From an uncultured Algibacter sp. (GTDB lineage: Bacteria; Bacteroidota; Bacteroidia; Flavobacteriales; Flavobacteriaceae), in NCBI GenBank assembly GCA_938003745.1, contig CALKXS010000136.1, forward strand, positions 1 through 40,691: a stretch of DNA of 40,691 bases, written 5' to 3'. The notes under the pieces were generated by a model. It searched no databases and had not been told where the DNA came from. It was given only the letters and a program-made list of their open reading frames with translations. A program made the translations under genes and the position numbers. Of the stretch, positions 8,898-17,645 are shown piece after piece; position 1 is the stretch's first letter; the number at the start of each line of letters is the position of its first letter.

Positions 8898-10835
8898 ATG
8901 ATTAAATTCTTTTCCGTTTTAAGTTTACTTCTAGTACTAAGTTTTAATACTCTACAAGCGCAACGCTTTGATAAACCTCATGCACATCAAGTTAAAAATG
9001 GAGAAACCATAGAAGCTATTGCAAAACGTTATTATGTTACGCCTTTTGATATTTATAGTTTAAATCCAGATGCGAAAACAGGGTTGAAACCTAACACCGT
9101 TTTAGTAATTCCTAAATCTAGGTTGCTAGAACAAAAAATAACTCAGGTAAAAGAATTACAAGGTTTTAAAGAACATAAAACTAAACGTAAAGAAACCTTA
9201 TATAGTCTAACCAAGAAATATAATATAGAGGCTGAAGATTTAAAAAAATACAATAAATTTTTATATGCTAATACGCTTAGAAAAGGTGATAAGCTTCAAA
9301 TACCAATTTTCAAAATAACAGAAGTTATTGAAGAAACAAAAGCAGATAAAGTATATACAGTTTTACCAAAAGAAGGGAAATGGCGGGTTGCATATAAATT
9401 TGGAATTACAGTTAAAGAGTTAGAAGCATTAAACCCAGAAATGGGAGATGTATTACAATCTGGACAAATTATAAATGTTCCAAATATTTATGTAGCTGAA
9501 GAAAAACAAGTAGACGAAAAATATAGTTATTATAAAGTACTTCCAAAAGAAGGATTTTATAGATTAAAATTGAAATTAAATATAGAACAGGCTGAATTAG
9601 AATCTTTAAACCCTGGTTTGAATCAAAGTGGTTTAAAAGAAGGGATGATTTTAAAGATTCCGTTTTCTGAAGCAGTATCTGGCATTATTGAAGGAGAGAG
9701 TAAGGTTAACTTATCTGAAAATATTTCAGATTTTGAAACAAAAAAGATAGTAGTAATGCTGCCTTTTAGATTGAATCGTTTTGATTTAGATTCTGTATCT
9801 TGTAAAAACAGTATAAAAAATGATCCATATTTAAGAGCATCGTTAGATTTTCATTCAGGTGTTTTAATGGCTATCGAGGTTTTAAAAGATTTAGGTATTT
9901 CTTTGAATGTAGATGTTTATGATACCCAAAACCAAGTAAGCGAAGTATCAGATATAATTAAATCTAATAATTTTGAATCTGTAGATGCAGTAATAGGTCC
10001 GTTAATTGGGAAGAATTTTGCAAAAGCAGCGATGGATTTAAGATCGTTAAATGTACCTGTTATTTCACCTATAGGCAACAATGTTAAATTATTAGATAAT
10101 GTATTTCAAGCAAAACCTGCAGATAATTTATTGAAAAGTGGAATAGTAAATTTTGTTAAGTCTGATACATTGGTTAATAATATCATCATTATTGCAGATT
10201 CAAAAAACATTGCTATTGCTAATGAATTGAAGAGAGAGTTTAATCGTGCCACCATTGTTTATTCTAGAAAGAATGAAGATGGTAAAGATGAGAATTATGT
10301 CTTGGTAGATGATATTAAAAACGCATTGAAACCTGGTAAGAACATTGTATTTTTAGAAACAAAAAATGAAGGGTTTGCTTCTAATGTAACAAGTATATTG
10401 AATACTTTAAATCAAAAAGAAAATATTCAAGAAAAGAAAGAAGAGATTACTATTCTTTTGGTAACAACAAATAAAAACAAGGCTTTTGAAGGTGATGAAA
10501 TATCTAATGAGCACCTATCTAATTTACAATTTCACTTTGTAACATCATCTAAGGAGTATAGTGAGAAAAGTGACAATGCATTTGTAAAAGAATATACAGA
10601 AAGATATAAAGTAACTCCAAATAGTCGCGCTGTTTTGGGGTATGATTTAACTATGGATACAGTGTTGAGGTTAGTAACATCTTCAGATTTATATATGTCT
10701 GCGAACGACACACCATTAACAGAATATGTTGAGAATAAATTTGCTTACAAAAAGAAACTTTTTGGCGGTTATCATAATGATGCAGTGTATTTAGTTAAGT
10801 ATGATGACTTGAATATTATTGAAGTAAAGCAATAA
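8898..10835 (+). CDS. LysM-repeat protein with periplasmic-binding-protein-like domain
   Basis: 645 residues. A signal peptide (residues 1-21, ending TLQAQ) is followed by four LysM-like units of about 45 residues (roughly 30-72, 92-136, 152-196 and 212-256). The first is classical (HQVKNGETIEAIAKRYYV); the last two are diverged (VLPKEGKWRVAYKFG, VLPKEGFYRLKLKL). From about residue 277 (KKIVVMLPFRLNRFD) to the end is a type 1 periplasmic-binding fold resembling ABC amino-acid binding proteins. It is therefore a periplasmic, peptidoglycan-bound protein, but its ligand is unknown. In flavobacteria such a gene is commonly next to guaA (from memory), so the neighbourhood looks ancestral. Confidence 0.88.
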   Translation: MIKFFSVLSLLLVLSFNTLQAQRFDKPHAHQVKNGETIEAIAKRYYVTPFDIYSLNPDAKTGLKPNTVLVIPKSRLLEQKITQVKELQGFKEHKTKRKETLYSLTKKYNIEAEDLKKYNKFLYANTLRKGDKLQIPIFKITEVIEETKADKVYTVLPKEGKWRVAYKFGITVKELEALNPEMGDVLQSGQIINVPNIYVAEEKQVDEKYSYYKVLPKEGFYRLKLKLNIEQAELESLNPGLNQSGLKEGMILKIPFSEAVSGIIEGESKVNLSENISDFETKKIVVMLPFRLNRFDLDSVSCKNSIKNDPYLRASLDFHSGVLMAIEVLKDLGISLNVDVYDTQNQVSEVSDIIKSNNFESVDAVIGPLIGKNFAKAAMDLRSLNVPVISPIGNNVKLLDNVFQAKPADNLLKSGIVNFVKSDTLVNNIIIIADSKNIAIANELKREFNRATIVYSRKNEDGKDENYVLVDDIKNALKPGKNIVFLETKNEGFASNVTSILNTLNQKENIQEKKEEITILLVTTNKNKAFEGDEISNEHLSNLQFHFVTSSKEYSEKSDNAFVKEYTERYKVTPNSRAVLGYDLTMDTVLRLVTSSDLYMSANDTPLTEYVENKFAYKKKLFGGYHNDAVYLVKYDDLNIIEVKQ

Positions 10836-10934
10836 GCTCTTTCTTATATCGTTTTTGTTTTACTAGATAATAGAGATTTAACTACTTCAAGGTTTGTCTT
10901 TATGAGTTTACTAATTAGATAAAAGCTAAGTGCT

Positions 10935-11483
10935 ATGATTAAAGTTGTAGTTGTTATTTGTTGCTTATTAACTTTTCAAAAAGATACAGCTGTTATTTCT
11001 TGGACCCAATCTTATAAGCTATCATGGAAAGATTTTCAAGGTGAGTCAAATAGTTTTTCTAGAGCAGCAGCAGTAACAGCTTCAGGTATTACTTTTGAAT
11101 ACTCAATAAAACAAGCTAATGGAGATGTAGTGAGTTTTACAACAGATGTTAAAGCACATTTTTATCCCGAAGAATCTTGGTATAAATCCAAACTTGCAGA
11201 CGACCATATTTTGGGTCATGAACAATTACATTATGATATTACCGAATTATTTGCTCGTAAATTTAGACAAGATATTTACATGTTGAAACCTGAAAATGGG
11301 ATTGTTAAAAAACTTAAGGCACTTCATAAAACTATAAATAAGGAATTAAATAGCATGCAAAATTTGTATGACGCAGAAACAAACTATTCTATTAATGCTA
11401 AAGAGCAGATACGATGGCATGCTTATGTTTCTAAAAAATTAGAAGAATTTTCTAAGTATAAATCTGTAGATTCGCAGCCATGA
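10935..11483 (+). CDS. DUF922-like putative Zn-dependent protease
   Basis: 182 residues. A short hydrophobic N-terminus (MIKVVVVICCLLTF) suggests export. The core has the WKDFQG segment and the LGHEQLHYDITELFARKF motif, in which HEQLH fits the HEXXH zinc-binding pattern seen in DUF922 secreted proteins. Known members are predicted metallopeptidases without a demonstrated substrate. It overlaps the next gene by 4 bp (ATGA), so the two are probably translationally coupled. Confidence 0.75.
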   Translation: MIKVVVVICCLLTFQKDTAVISWTQSYKLSWKDFQGESNSFSRAAAVTASGITFEYSIKQANGDVVSFTTDVKAHFYPEESWYKSKLADDHILGHEQLHYDITELFARKFRQDIYMLKPENGIVKKLKALHKTINKELNSMQNLYDAETNYSINAKEQIRWHAYVSKKLEEFSKYKSVDSQP

Positions 11484-11716
11484 TTCCAGATAAAAACTTC
11501 TTAATAACCCTAGCGCATACAAAAATGCCTTTTGGTAAATACAAAGATAGATATTTAATAGATTTACCAGAGTATTATGTAGTTTGGTATCATAATAAAG
11601 GATTTCCTAAAGGAAAGCTTGGAGATATGCTCAAACAAGTTTATGAATTGAAATTAAATGGTCTTGAAGATTTAATTAGGAATATTCAACAAAAATATCC
11701 TAAGAGAACTTTGTAA
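11480..11716 (+). CDS. DUF3820 family protein
   Basis: 78 residues matching the small DUF3820 family: MPFGKYKDRYLIDLPEYYVVW followed by NKGFPKGKLGDMLKQVYELK. The MxFGKYKG-x-LxDLPxxYLxW pattern is the family hallmark, also seen in exonuclease accessory domains; a nucleic-acid role is suspected but unproven. The start ATG overlaps the stop of the DUF922 gene. Confidence 0.85.
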   Translation: MIPDKNFLITLAHTKMPFGKYKDRYLIDLPEYYVVWYHNKGFPKGKLGDMLKQVYELKLNGLEDLIRNIQQKYPKRTL

Positions 11717-11797
11717 TAATAAGTTTTATTTGTTGGAGTTGGTTGATAATTAAAGATAAAGATATATAATTCGGATGCTTAATTTTCTTTTATCTGT

Positions 11798-13078
11798 TTA
11801 TTTAAGAATTCCTTCTTTATAAGTTTTAAGAGCTCTAGCTCTAGCGAATTTATGATCAACAATTGGTGGTAATATGTAATTTCCAGTTTTTAATTCTGGT
11901 AACCAAGTTTTAGTGTATGTTCCAGAGGCGTCAAACTTTTTCAATTGTTCTATAGGGTTAAATATTCTAAAATATGGCGCAGAATCACTTCCAGTTCCAG
12001 AAACCCATTGCCAATTACCGTTGTTCGAAGCTAAATCAAAATCTAAAAGCTTTTTTGCAAAATATGCTTCTCCTAAACGCCAATCTATCAAGAGGTGTTT
12101 ACATAAAAAACTTGCAGTGACCATTCTTACTCTATTATGCATGTACCCGGTTTTATTTAATTGTCTCATACCTGCATCTACTAGTGGATATCCAGTTTCT
12201 CCAAGACACCATTTTTCAAAATCATTCTTATTATTTCTCCATGTTATGCCATCATACTTAGAGCGAAAGTTATTTGTTATAATCTTAGGGAAATGAAATA
12301 AAATTTGCATAAAAAACTCTCTCCAAATTAATTCACTTAAGAATACGTCATTAGGTTTTTTTAATTGAGATATAATTTGTCTAATACTAATTGTGCCAAA
12401 TCTAAGATGAGGCCCTAAGTAACTAGTTGTGTCTAATGCAGGGAAATTTCTAGTTTCGGCATAATTATTAAGGTCACTAATATTAAAAGCTTTAATCTTA
12501 ATATTTGATTCAGAAAAGCCTAAAGATTGTAATGATGGAAAAATATAGTTTTCTTTGTGAAAATTTTCAAAAGTTATTTTTGGTTTAATTTCTTTGGTTG
12601 TATATAATGATAACCATTTGTTTTTATACGGTGTGAAAACTGTGTAAGGAGTCCTATCGGCTTTCATTACATCAAATTCTTCATGAATGACTTGATCTTT
12701 AAAGGCTTGTAGTCTTATCCCTTTTCTAGATAATAATTCTTCTATTTTTTTGTCTCTTTTGATGGTGTAAGGCTCATAATCTTTATTGATAAAAACAGTG
12801 TCAATCTTATAATTTTGTATTAACGATTCCCATACGGTTTCAATTTTTCCTTTTAATATTTTAATTGAAGAATTATATTTCTCAAGCTCTTTGTTCATCC
12901 CTAATAAAGTATTATAAATGAAGTTTACACGCGGGTCATTTGTCTCTAGTTCATTTAAGATGCTTTCGTCAAAAATAAAAACGGGTAAAATATTTTTGTT
13001 ATCACTAATAGCAGAATATAAAGCTGTGTTGTCTTCTAGACGTAAGTCTCTTCTAAACCAAAATATAGAAATCTTCAT
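11798..13078 (-). CDS. phrB: Deoxyribodipyrimidine photolyase (cryptochrome/photolyase family)
   Basis: 426 residues, class I CPD photolyase size. The N-terminal alpha/beta antenna domain begins FWFRRDLRLEDNTALY. The FAD-binding domain shows LIWREFFMQILFHFP, TGYPLVDAGMRQLNKTGYMHNR and NNGNWQWVSGTGSDSAPYFR, including the Trp of the electron-transfer chain. It repairs UV-induced pyrimidine dimers with blue light. Third gene of a minus-strand operon (SDR-DUF2867, TspO, photolyase; gap of 6 bp to tspO). A (6-4) photolyase or cryptochrome is less likely given the CPD-type active site. Confidence 0.92.
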   Translation of the reverse strand: MKISIFWFRRDLRLEDNTALYSAISDNKNILPVFIFDESILNELETNDPRVNFIYNTLLGMNKELEKYNSSIKILKGKIETVWESLIQNYKIDTVFINKDYEPYTIKRDKKIEELLSRKGIRLQAFKDQVIHEEFDVMKADRTPYTVFTPYKNKWLSLYTTKEIKPKITFENFHKENYIFPSLQSLGFSESNIKIKAFNISDLNNYAETRNFPALDTTSYLGPHLRFGTISIRQIISQLKKPNDVFLSELIWREFFMQILFHFPKIITNNFRSKYDGITWRNNKNDFEKWCLGETGYPLVDAGMRQLNKTGYMHNRVRMVTASFLCKHLLIDWRLGEAYFAKKLLDFDLASNNGNWQWVSGTGSDSAPYFRIFNPIEQLKKFDASGTYTKTWLPELKTGNYILPPIVDHKFARARALKTYKEGILK

Positions 13079-13084
13079 AGTTTT

Positions 13085-13546
13085 TTAATTATAGAGTAAA
13101 ATATAGAGGTTTAGCGATGTTGCTATAATTAACCAAATTAAATACGGAGCTAAAAATAATGTTTTGGCTTTTAGGTTTTTTTTGAAATTAAAAAATAGAA
13201 ATGAAATCAATATGGTAAGTAGTGAAATGCAAACCATTCCAAAACTAGCAGATTGATAATAAAAAAATATTGGATTCCATGCCATATTTAAAAATATCTG
13301 GATTGTGAAAAGGATGATAACAGTTTTTTTATTGGCTTTAGATGTTATTAAGTAGGCCATGTAAATAGCGAAGCATATCATTATAATTGTCCAAGCTGTC
13401 CCAAAAACCCAACCGGGTGGTGTCCATGGGGCTTTGTTTATGTTTTGATACCAATTTGAAGAAACGCCAGCGTTAGTAAAGAGGCTACCAATGTATAGAG
13501 CAGAAAAATTTAAAACAAGGAAAAGTAGTATTCGTTTAAGCATCAT
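13085..13546 (-). CDS. tspO: TspO/MBR (CrtK) family membrane protein
   Basis: 153 residues with five predicted membrane helices. The signature W-rich loop is present: WYQNINKAPWTPPGWVFGTAW near residues 32-52, followed by MNMAWNPIFFY-type sequence (FLNMAWNPIFF). TspO proteins bind tetrapyrroles and are linked to stress and to control of pigment synthesis. The start overlaps the end of the SDR gene by 11 bp, and the photolyase follows at 6 bp. A TspO-photolyase-SDR cluster fits a light-response operon. Confidence 0.92.
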   Translation of the reverse strand: MMLKRILLFLVLNFSALYIGSLFTNAGVSSNWYQNINKAPWTPPGWVFGTAWTIIMICFAIYMAYLITSKANKKTVIILFTIQIFLNMAWNPIFFYYQSASFGMVCISLLTILISFLFFNFKKNLKAKTLFLAPYLIWLIIATSLNLYILLYN

Positions 13547-14960
13547 TATTCGTTATTTTTTTTAACATTCCATTAAATATAATACCATGAAATGGGTACA
13601 CAGCATACCAATAAAGTCTCCCCAATACTCCAAGAGGTCTAAAAGTTGCAGTTTGAATTAAAGTATTAGAAACTACTTTGAATTCCAACCATGCTTCACC
13701 AGGTAATTTCATTTCGGCTAATAAAAGTAATCTTCCTTCAGTTTTATTAGCGTATAGAACTCTCCAGAAATCTAAAGCATCTCCAACTTGTAAAGTGTTA
13801 GGATTTGTCCTTCCACGTCTAAGGCCAACTCCTCCAACCAATTTATCTATAAATCCTCTGGTTTTCCATAATAAGTTCCCGTGATACCATCCTGTTTGTC
13901 CTCCAATTTTCCATATGTTGTTAATACATTTTTTCCTGTTTTTAAATGATGATTTACGCCTATCTGTATAACACCCATAGGTGGGTATTTTAATAAAATC
14001 TGATATATAGCTATCTATGCCGCTGCTTGAATATGCATCTTTCCAGCTTGAAACAATTTGATTGTTTTCTATTTTGGAAAAGGCATTTGTGAGTGCGTCA
14101 TTATAGTTTATTGGTGTAATATTTAATGTTTTGCTTAGGTTATTTGGTCGACAAACAACTTCAATCTTCATGCTATTTACTAGTGCTACAGCAAGTTTGT
14201 AAGAAGTTGATGTTACAAAATATAGCCAATAAGATGAAAGCCTAGGTGTCATAATTGGCACAGTATAAATTTTTCGTTTTAAGTTTCTAACTTTTGCAAA
14301 TTGTAAAAGCATTGTTTTGTAAGTTAGGATATCTGGTCCTCCAATATCAAAATTCTGGTTATAGGTCTCTTTTTTGAAAAGTGTTTTTGATAAAAATTTG
14401 ATGACATCAGAAATTCCAATAGGTTGGCATTTGGTGTTAAGCCATTTTGGGGTAATCATTATAGGAAGTTTTTCAACAAGATCTCTTATAATTTCAAAAG
14501 AAGCGCTGCCAGAGCCTATAATAATTCCAGCTCTTAATGTTGTCAAAGAATAATTTCCATTACCAAGTTCATGTTCAACTATTTTTCTTGAGGTAAGATG
14601 CTCTGATAATTCGGTTTGGTTAGTAATACCACTTAAATATACTACGTGCTTTGCATTTGTTTTGTTTAAAGCATTCTTGAAGTTAATTGCAGACTGTTGC
14701 TCGAGTGACTTGTAATTTGATGAAGCTGACATTGAGTGAACTAAATAATAAGCAGCATCAATTTCTTTTGGAATATTGTATAAAGAGTCTTTGTTTAATA
14801 GATCAATCTGAATAATTTCAATTTTTGATTTTAAATAAGCGGGTGGGTTGAAACGACTTTTGTCCCTGACACAGCAAGTTACTTCATGACCATCATTAAT
14901 TAGAATAGGAAGTAAACGTTTACCTATATAACCTGTTGCACCTGTTAGAAGAATTTTCAT
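13536..14960 (-). CDS. SDR-family NAD(P)-binding protein with DUF2867 domain
   Basis: 474 residues. The N-terminal half is an atypical short-chain dehydrogenase/NmrA-like Rossmann domain (LLTGATGYIGKRLLPIL, then AAYYLVHSMS and HVVYLSGI). The C-terminal part from about residue 325 is a DUF2867 domain (WKIGGQTGWYHGNLLWKTRG, LPGEAWLEF, RPLGVLGRLYWYAVYPFH). The combination is standard for YbjT-like proteins whose substrate is unknown. First gene of the photolyase operon, overlapping tspO. Two dyads lie 170-260 bp upstream. Confidence 0.88.
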   Translation of the reverse strand: MKILLTGATGYIGKRLLPILINDGHEVTCCVRDKSRFNPPAYLKSKIEIIQIDLLNKDSLYNIPKEIDAAYYLVHSMSASSNYKSLEQQSAINFKNALNKTNAKHVVYLSGITNQTELSEHLTSRKIVEHELGNGNYSLTTLRAGIIIGSGSASFEIIRDLVEKLPIMITPKWLNTKCQPIGISDVIKFLSKTLFKKETYNQNFDIGGPDILTYKTMLLQFAKVRNLKRKIYTVPIMTPRLSSYWLYFVTSTSYKLAVALVNSMKIEVVCRPNNLSKTLNITPINYNDALTNAFSKIENNQIVSSWKDAYSSSGIDSYISDFIKIPTYGCYTDRRKSSFKNRKKCINNIWKIGGQTGWYHGNLLWKTRGFIDKLVGGVGLRRGRTNPNTLQVGDALDFWRVLYANKTEGRLLLLAEMKLPGEAWLEFKVVSNTLIQTATFRPLGVLGRLYWYAVYPFHGIIFNGMLKKITNNDA

Positions 14961-15127
14961 TTTAATAAAAAATCATTAGTTTTGAAAAGGTTAGAAAGAG
15001 CTTTACTTATTAATATTTCTTGTACTTGATGAATTTTACGATCTCTGAGCTTTCAATTGATTATTAACTTTTTCAAGCAGTTTGATATTTAATATTACGT
15101 TTCTTGAACTTTTAGTTTTCTATATTA

Positions 15128-15155
15128 ATTAATCTTGATTTAAATCAAGATTAAT
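15128..15155. promoter_or_regulatory. Perfect 28-bp palindrome
   Basis: The half-site ATTAATCTTGATTT (15128-15141) is followed directly by its exact reverse complement (15142-15155). A 28-bp palindrome without a spacer is a poor RNA hairpin but a good site for a dimeric DNA-binding protein. It is 168 bp upstream of the photolyase operon start. Regulator unknown. Confidence 0.5.
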
Positions 15156-15176
15156 ATTTTTATTATAGATTAAATG

Positions 15177-15220
15177 TTATTTTTGTTTAAAATTTATTAA
15201 ATAAATATAAACAAAAATAA
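15177..15220. repeat. 13-bp inverted repeat, possible terminator
   Basis: TTATTTTTGTTTA at 15177-15189 pairs perfectly with 15208-15220 across an 18-nt AT-rich loop. It could end the minus-strand transcript of the gene at 15295-15531; the stem is weak because it is A/T only. Confidence 0.4.
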
Positions 15221-15294
15221 TTAATAAACGTGATTATTGAAAATATTTGGAAAAACTATTATAAATTAAGAGTGTGCTAAAAAAAGAGATTCAC

Positions 15295-15531
15295 CTATTT
15301 ACTATAAACTTGACCACGATGAGGCTTTAAGGCATCACGTATAGGCTTCATGTCAATTTCATTTACAACCATAAAAGCAATAGCATGTATATTATTTAAA
15401 GCTTCAAAACCAGTAATGTTTAGTTCAATTTTTTCAAGTAATATATACTCTTTTAAATGAACCTCGTGGTGTTCAGCTATTTTAAGGGCATTTGGTCCAC
15501 GAAAATCCCAGATAAGTTTTAGTTGTCTCAT
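15295..15531 (-). CDS. Small conserved hypothetical protein
   Basis: 78 residues; I do not recognise a named family. The sequence is compact and mixed alpha/beta (MRQLKLIWDFRGPNALKIAE, then IHAIAFMVVNEIDMKPIRDALKPHRGQVY), with no signal peptide or membrane segment and normal codon use, so it is likely a real cytoplasmic protein. It has its own TAnnTTTG-type -7 box (15569-15576) and diverges from the PpiC operon. Confidence 0.6.
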   Translation of the reverse strand: MRQLKLIWDFRGPNALKIAEHHEVHLKEYILLEKIELNITGFEALNNIHAIAFMVVNEIDMKPIRDALKPHRGQVYSK

Positions 15532-15568
15532 GTCGTTTTATAATAAAAAGAAGTAAATAGTTTGAATT

Positions 15569-15576
15569 CAAATATA
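15569..15576 (-). promoter_or_regulatory. -7 box for the small conserved gene
   Basis: Minus-strand TATATTTG matches TAnnTTTG exactly, 37 nt upstream of ATG 15531. No TTG was seen at the usual -33 distance. Confidence 0.4.
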
Positions 15577-15624
15577 CTTTAAATTGAGAAATAAAATCAG
15601 TTTTTAAACGTTTGCTAAAGCAAC

Positions 15625-15654
15625 TTGTATAATAGGTTTATATTCTTATTTTTG
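15625..15654 (+). promoter_or_regulatory. Promoter of the PpiC/SurA operon
   Basis: TTG at 15625-15627, a 19-nt spacer, and TATTTTTG at 15647-15654 fit the Bacteroidota TTG-N19-TAnnTTTG promoter fully. The expected transcript start is about 30 nt before ATG 15690. Confidence 0.65.
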
Positions 15655-15689
15655 TCAAGCTGATTTTTTTAATGTAATTATAAATTCAC

Positions 15690-17645
15690 ATGAGCACAAA
15701 GTTTTTTTCTGTTTTTTTATTGGTGTTGTTTTTCTGTCAATCAAATGCGCAAAAATCTCAGGATAACGTGCTCTTTGAAGTTGGTGATGAACCTGTTTAT
15801 ATGTCTGAATTTCTTAAGGTATACAACAAAAACTTAGATTTAGTTCAAGACGATTCTCAAAAAGATGTTGATGAATATCTAACACTTTTTATAAATTATA
15901 AATTAAAGTTAAAAGAAGCTAAAGCTTTAGAATATGATAAAAAGCCATCATATATAAGAGAGCTTTTAAGTTATAAAAAACAGTTGGCAAAGAATTTTTT
16001 AACAGATAATAAAGTAACAGACGCTTTAGTAAAAGAAGCTTATGAACGTATTTCTAATGACGTAAATGCATCACATATTCTAATTAAATTGTCTGAAAGT
16101 GCAAAACCACAAGATTCTTTAGTAGCTTATAATAATATAATAAAACTTAGAGATAGAGCTTTAAAAGAAGGTTTTGAAAAAGTTAGAAAAGAAGTACATA
16201 ATAGTAAAACTATTTTTGGTGAAGAGTTAGGTTACTTCTCTGGTTTTAAAATGGTTTATAAATTTGAAAATGTAGCGTATAATACAGCAACAGGAGATAT
16301 ATCCCAACCATTTAGAACACAGTTTGGTTTTCATATTGTTAATGTTATTGAAAAACGTAAATCTAGAGGAGAACGTACTGTAGCTCATATTATGATTACA
16401 GATAAAAAAGAAGATTCTATAGTAAATAGTTCTTCAATTAGAATTAATGAAATTTATAAAAAGTTAAATCAAGGTGAAGCGTTTGATGCTTTAGCAAAAC
16501 AATTTTCTGATGATAAAAGCTCAGCATCAAAAGGAGGTCAAATGGCGCCTTTTTCTAGTGGACAACTAAGTTCTAAAGTGTTTGAAGATACTGCTTTTGG
16601 TTTGCAAAACGTTGGTGATGTATCCAAACCTATTCAATCAAAATTTGGATGGCATATTGTGAAATTAATAAAAAAGAAAGTTGTTGAACCTTTTGAAGAT
16701 ATTAAATCAGAATTAGAAACTAAAGTAAAGAAAGATTCACGTTCAAAGTTAATTGATAATGCTTTGCAAGATAAGTTAAGAGCAAAGTATAATGTAGTTA
16801 CAAACCAATCTGACCTTGATTATTTTGAATCTATTCTAAATGAAAAATATTATAGAAGGACTTGGATATTGCCACAAAGCTTTGAAGAAGATAAATATTT
16901 AGTTAAAATTGGAGATAAACAATTAGTCTATAAAGACTTTGGTGATGTTTTGGCTCAAAATCAAAGAGATTTAAGAAGTAAGGATGATTTTAAATCTATT
17001 GTTACTAAAGCTTATGAGAATTTTTTAAATACCAATGTTGTACAATATCAAGAAGACAATTTAGAGTATGAAAATGAAGATTATGCGCATGTAGTAGGTG
17101 AGTATAGAGACGGATTGCTTTTGTTTGATTTAATGGAACAAACCATTTGGAAAACTGTTAAAAACGATTCTTTAGCAATTAAGGATTATTATGATAATAA
17201 TAAAGAAAAATACTTTTTTCCAAAACGTATAGATGCTGTTGTAGCATCTTCTGCAAAACAAAAGGTTTTAAAAAAAGTGACCAAATTGCTAGAAGAAGAT
17301 ATGCCTATAAGCGAAATTAAAAAGCTTGTAAATAATAATGGAGAAGTAAATGTTATTTTTACTTCAGGAAAAATGGATGCAAGCCATCAAGCTTTGCCAA
17401 AAGGATTTAAGTTTGAAAAGGGACTTTCAAGAATACATAAGCATAATGGTACTTTTGTTGCCGTTCAAGTAAAAGAGGTGTTACCAAAAAAACAAAAAAT
17501 GTTAGAAGAGTCTAGGGGACTTGTTATTAGTGATTACCAAACGTTTAAAGAAAGTAAATGGTTAGAGGGGTTAAGCTCTAAATATAAAGTAAAGCTTAAT
17601 AAAGAAACATTAGATAAAGTAAAAAAACAGATTAAAAAACAATAA
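15690..17645 (+). CDS. Periplasmic peptidylprolyl isomerase with two PpiC domains
   Basis: 651 residues. Signal peptide (residues 1-21, ending QSNAQ), a SurA-like N-terminal helical part (about 25-115), then two parvulin domains. One is about 122-225 (NASHILIKLSE to FGFHIVNVIEKR) and one about 229-331 (RTVAHIMITDKK, GGQMAPFSSGQL, FGWHIVKLIKKK). A long C-terminal region of about 320 residues has further substrate-binding helices. It should act as a periplasmic chaperone/PPIase for outer-membrane or gliding proteins. First gene of a tight operon: the next starts at the base after its stop. Confidence 0.9.
   Translation: MSTKFFSVFLLVLFFCQSNAQKSQDNVLFEVGDEPVYMSEFLKVYNKNLDLVQDDSQKDVDEYLTLFINYKLKLKEAKALEYDKKPSYIRELLSYKKQLAKNFLTDNKVTDALVKEAYERISNDVNASHILIKLSESAKPQDSLVAYNNIIKLRDRALKEGFEKVRKEVHNSKTIFGEELGYFSGFKMVYKFENVAYNTATGDISQPFRTQFGFHIVNVIEKRKSRGERTVAHIMITDKKEDSIVNSSSIRINEIYKKLNQGEAFDALAKQFSDDKSSASKGGQMAPFSSGQLSSKVFEDTAFGLQNVGDVSKPIQSKFGWHIVKLIKKKVVEPFEDIKSELETKVKKDSRSKLIDNALQDKLRAKYNVVTNQSDLDYFESILNEKYYRRTWILPQSFEEDKYLVKIGDKQLVYKDFGDVLAQNQRDLRSKDDFKSIVTKAYENFLNTNVVQYQEDNLEYENEDYAHVVGEYRDGLLLFDLMEQTIWKTVKNDSLAIKDYYDNNKEKYFFPKRIDAVVASSAKQKVLKKVTKLLEEDMPISEIKKLVNNNGEVNVIFTSGKMDASHQALPKGFKFEKGLSRIHKHNGTFVAVQVKEVLPKKQKMLEESRGLVISDYQTFKESKWLEGLSSKYKVKLNKETLDKVKKQIKKQ

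Larger units (their letters stand above)
14961..15294. other. Regulatory spacer upstream of the photolyase operon
   Basis: This 334-bp AT-rich gap has no ORF but contains two marked dyads, at 15128-15155 and 15177-15220. It lies between the 3' end of the small gene at 15295-15531 and the start of the SDR gene, so its structures could serve as terminator, operator or both. I could not find a TAnnTTTG box for the minus strand here. Confidence 0.5.
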
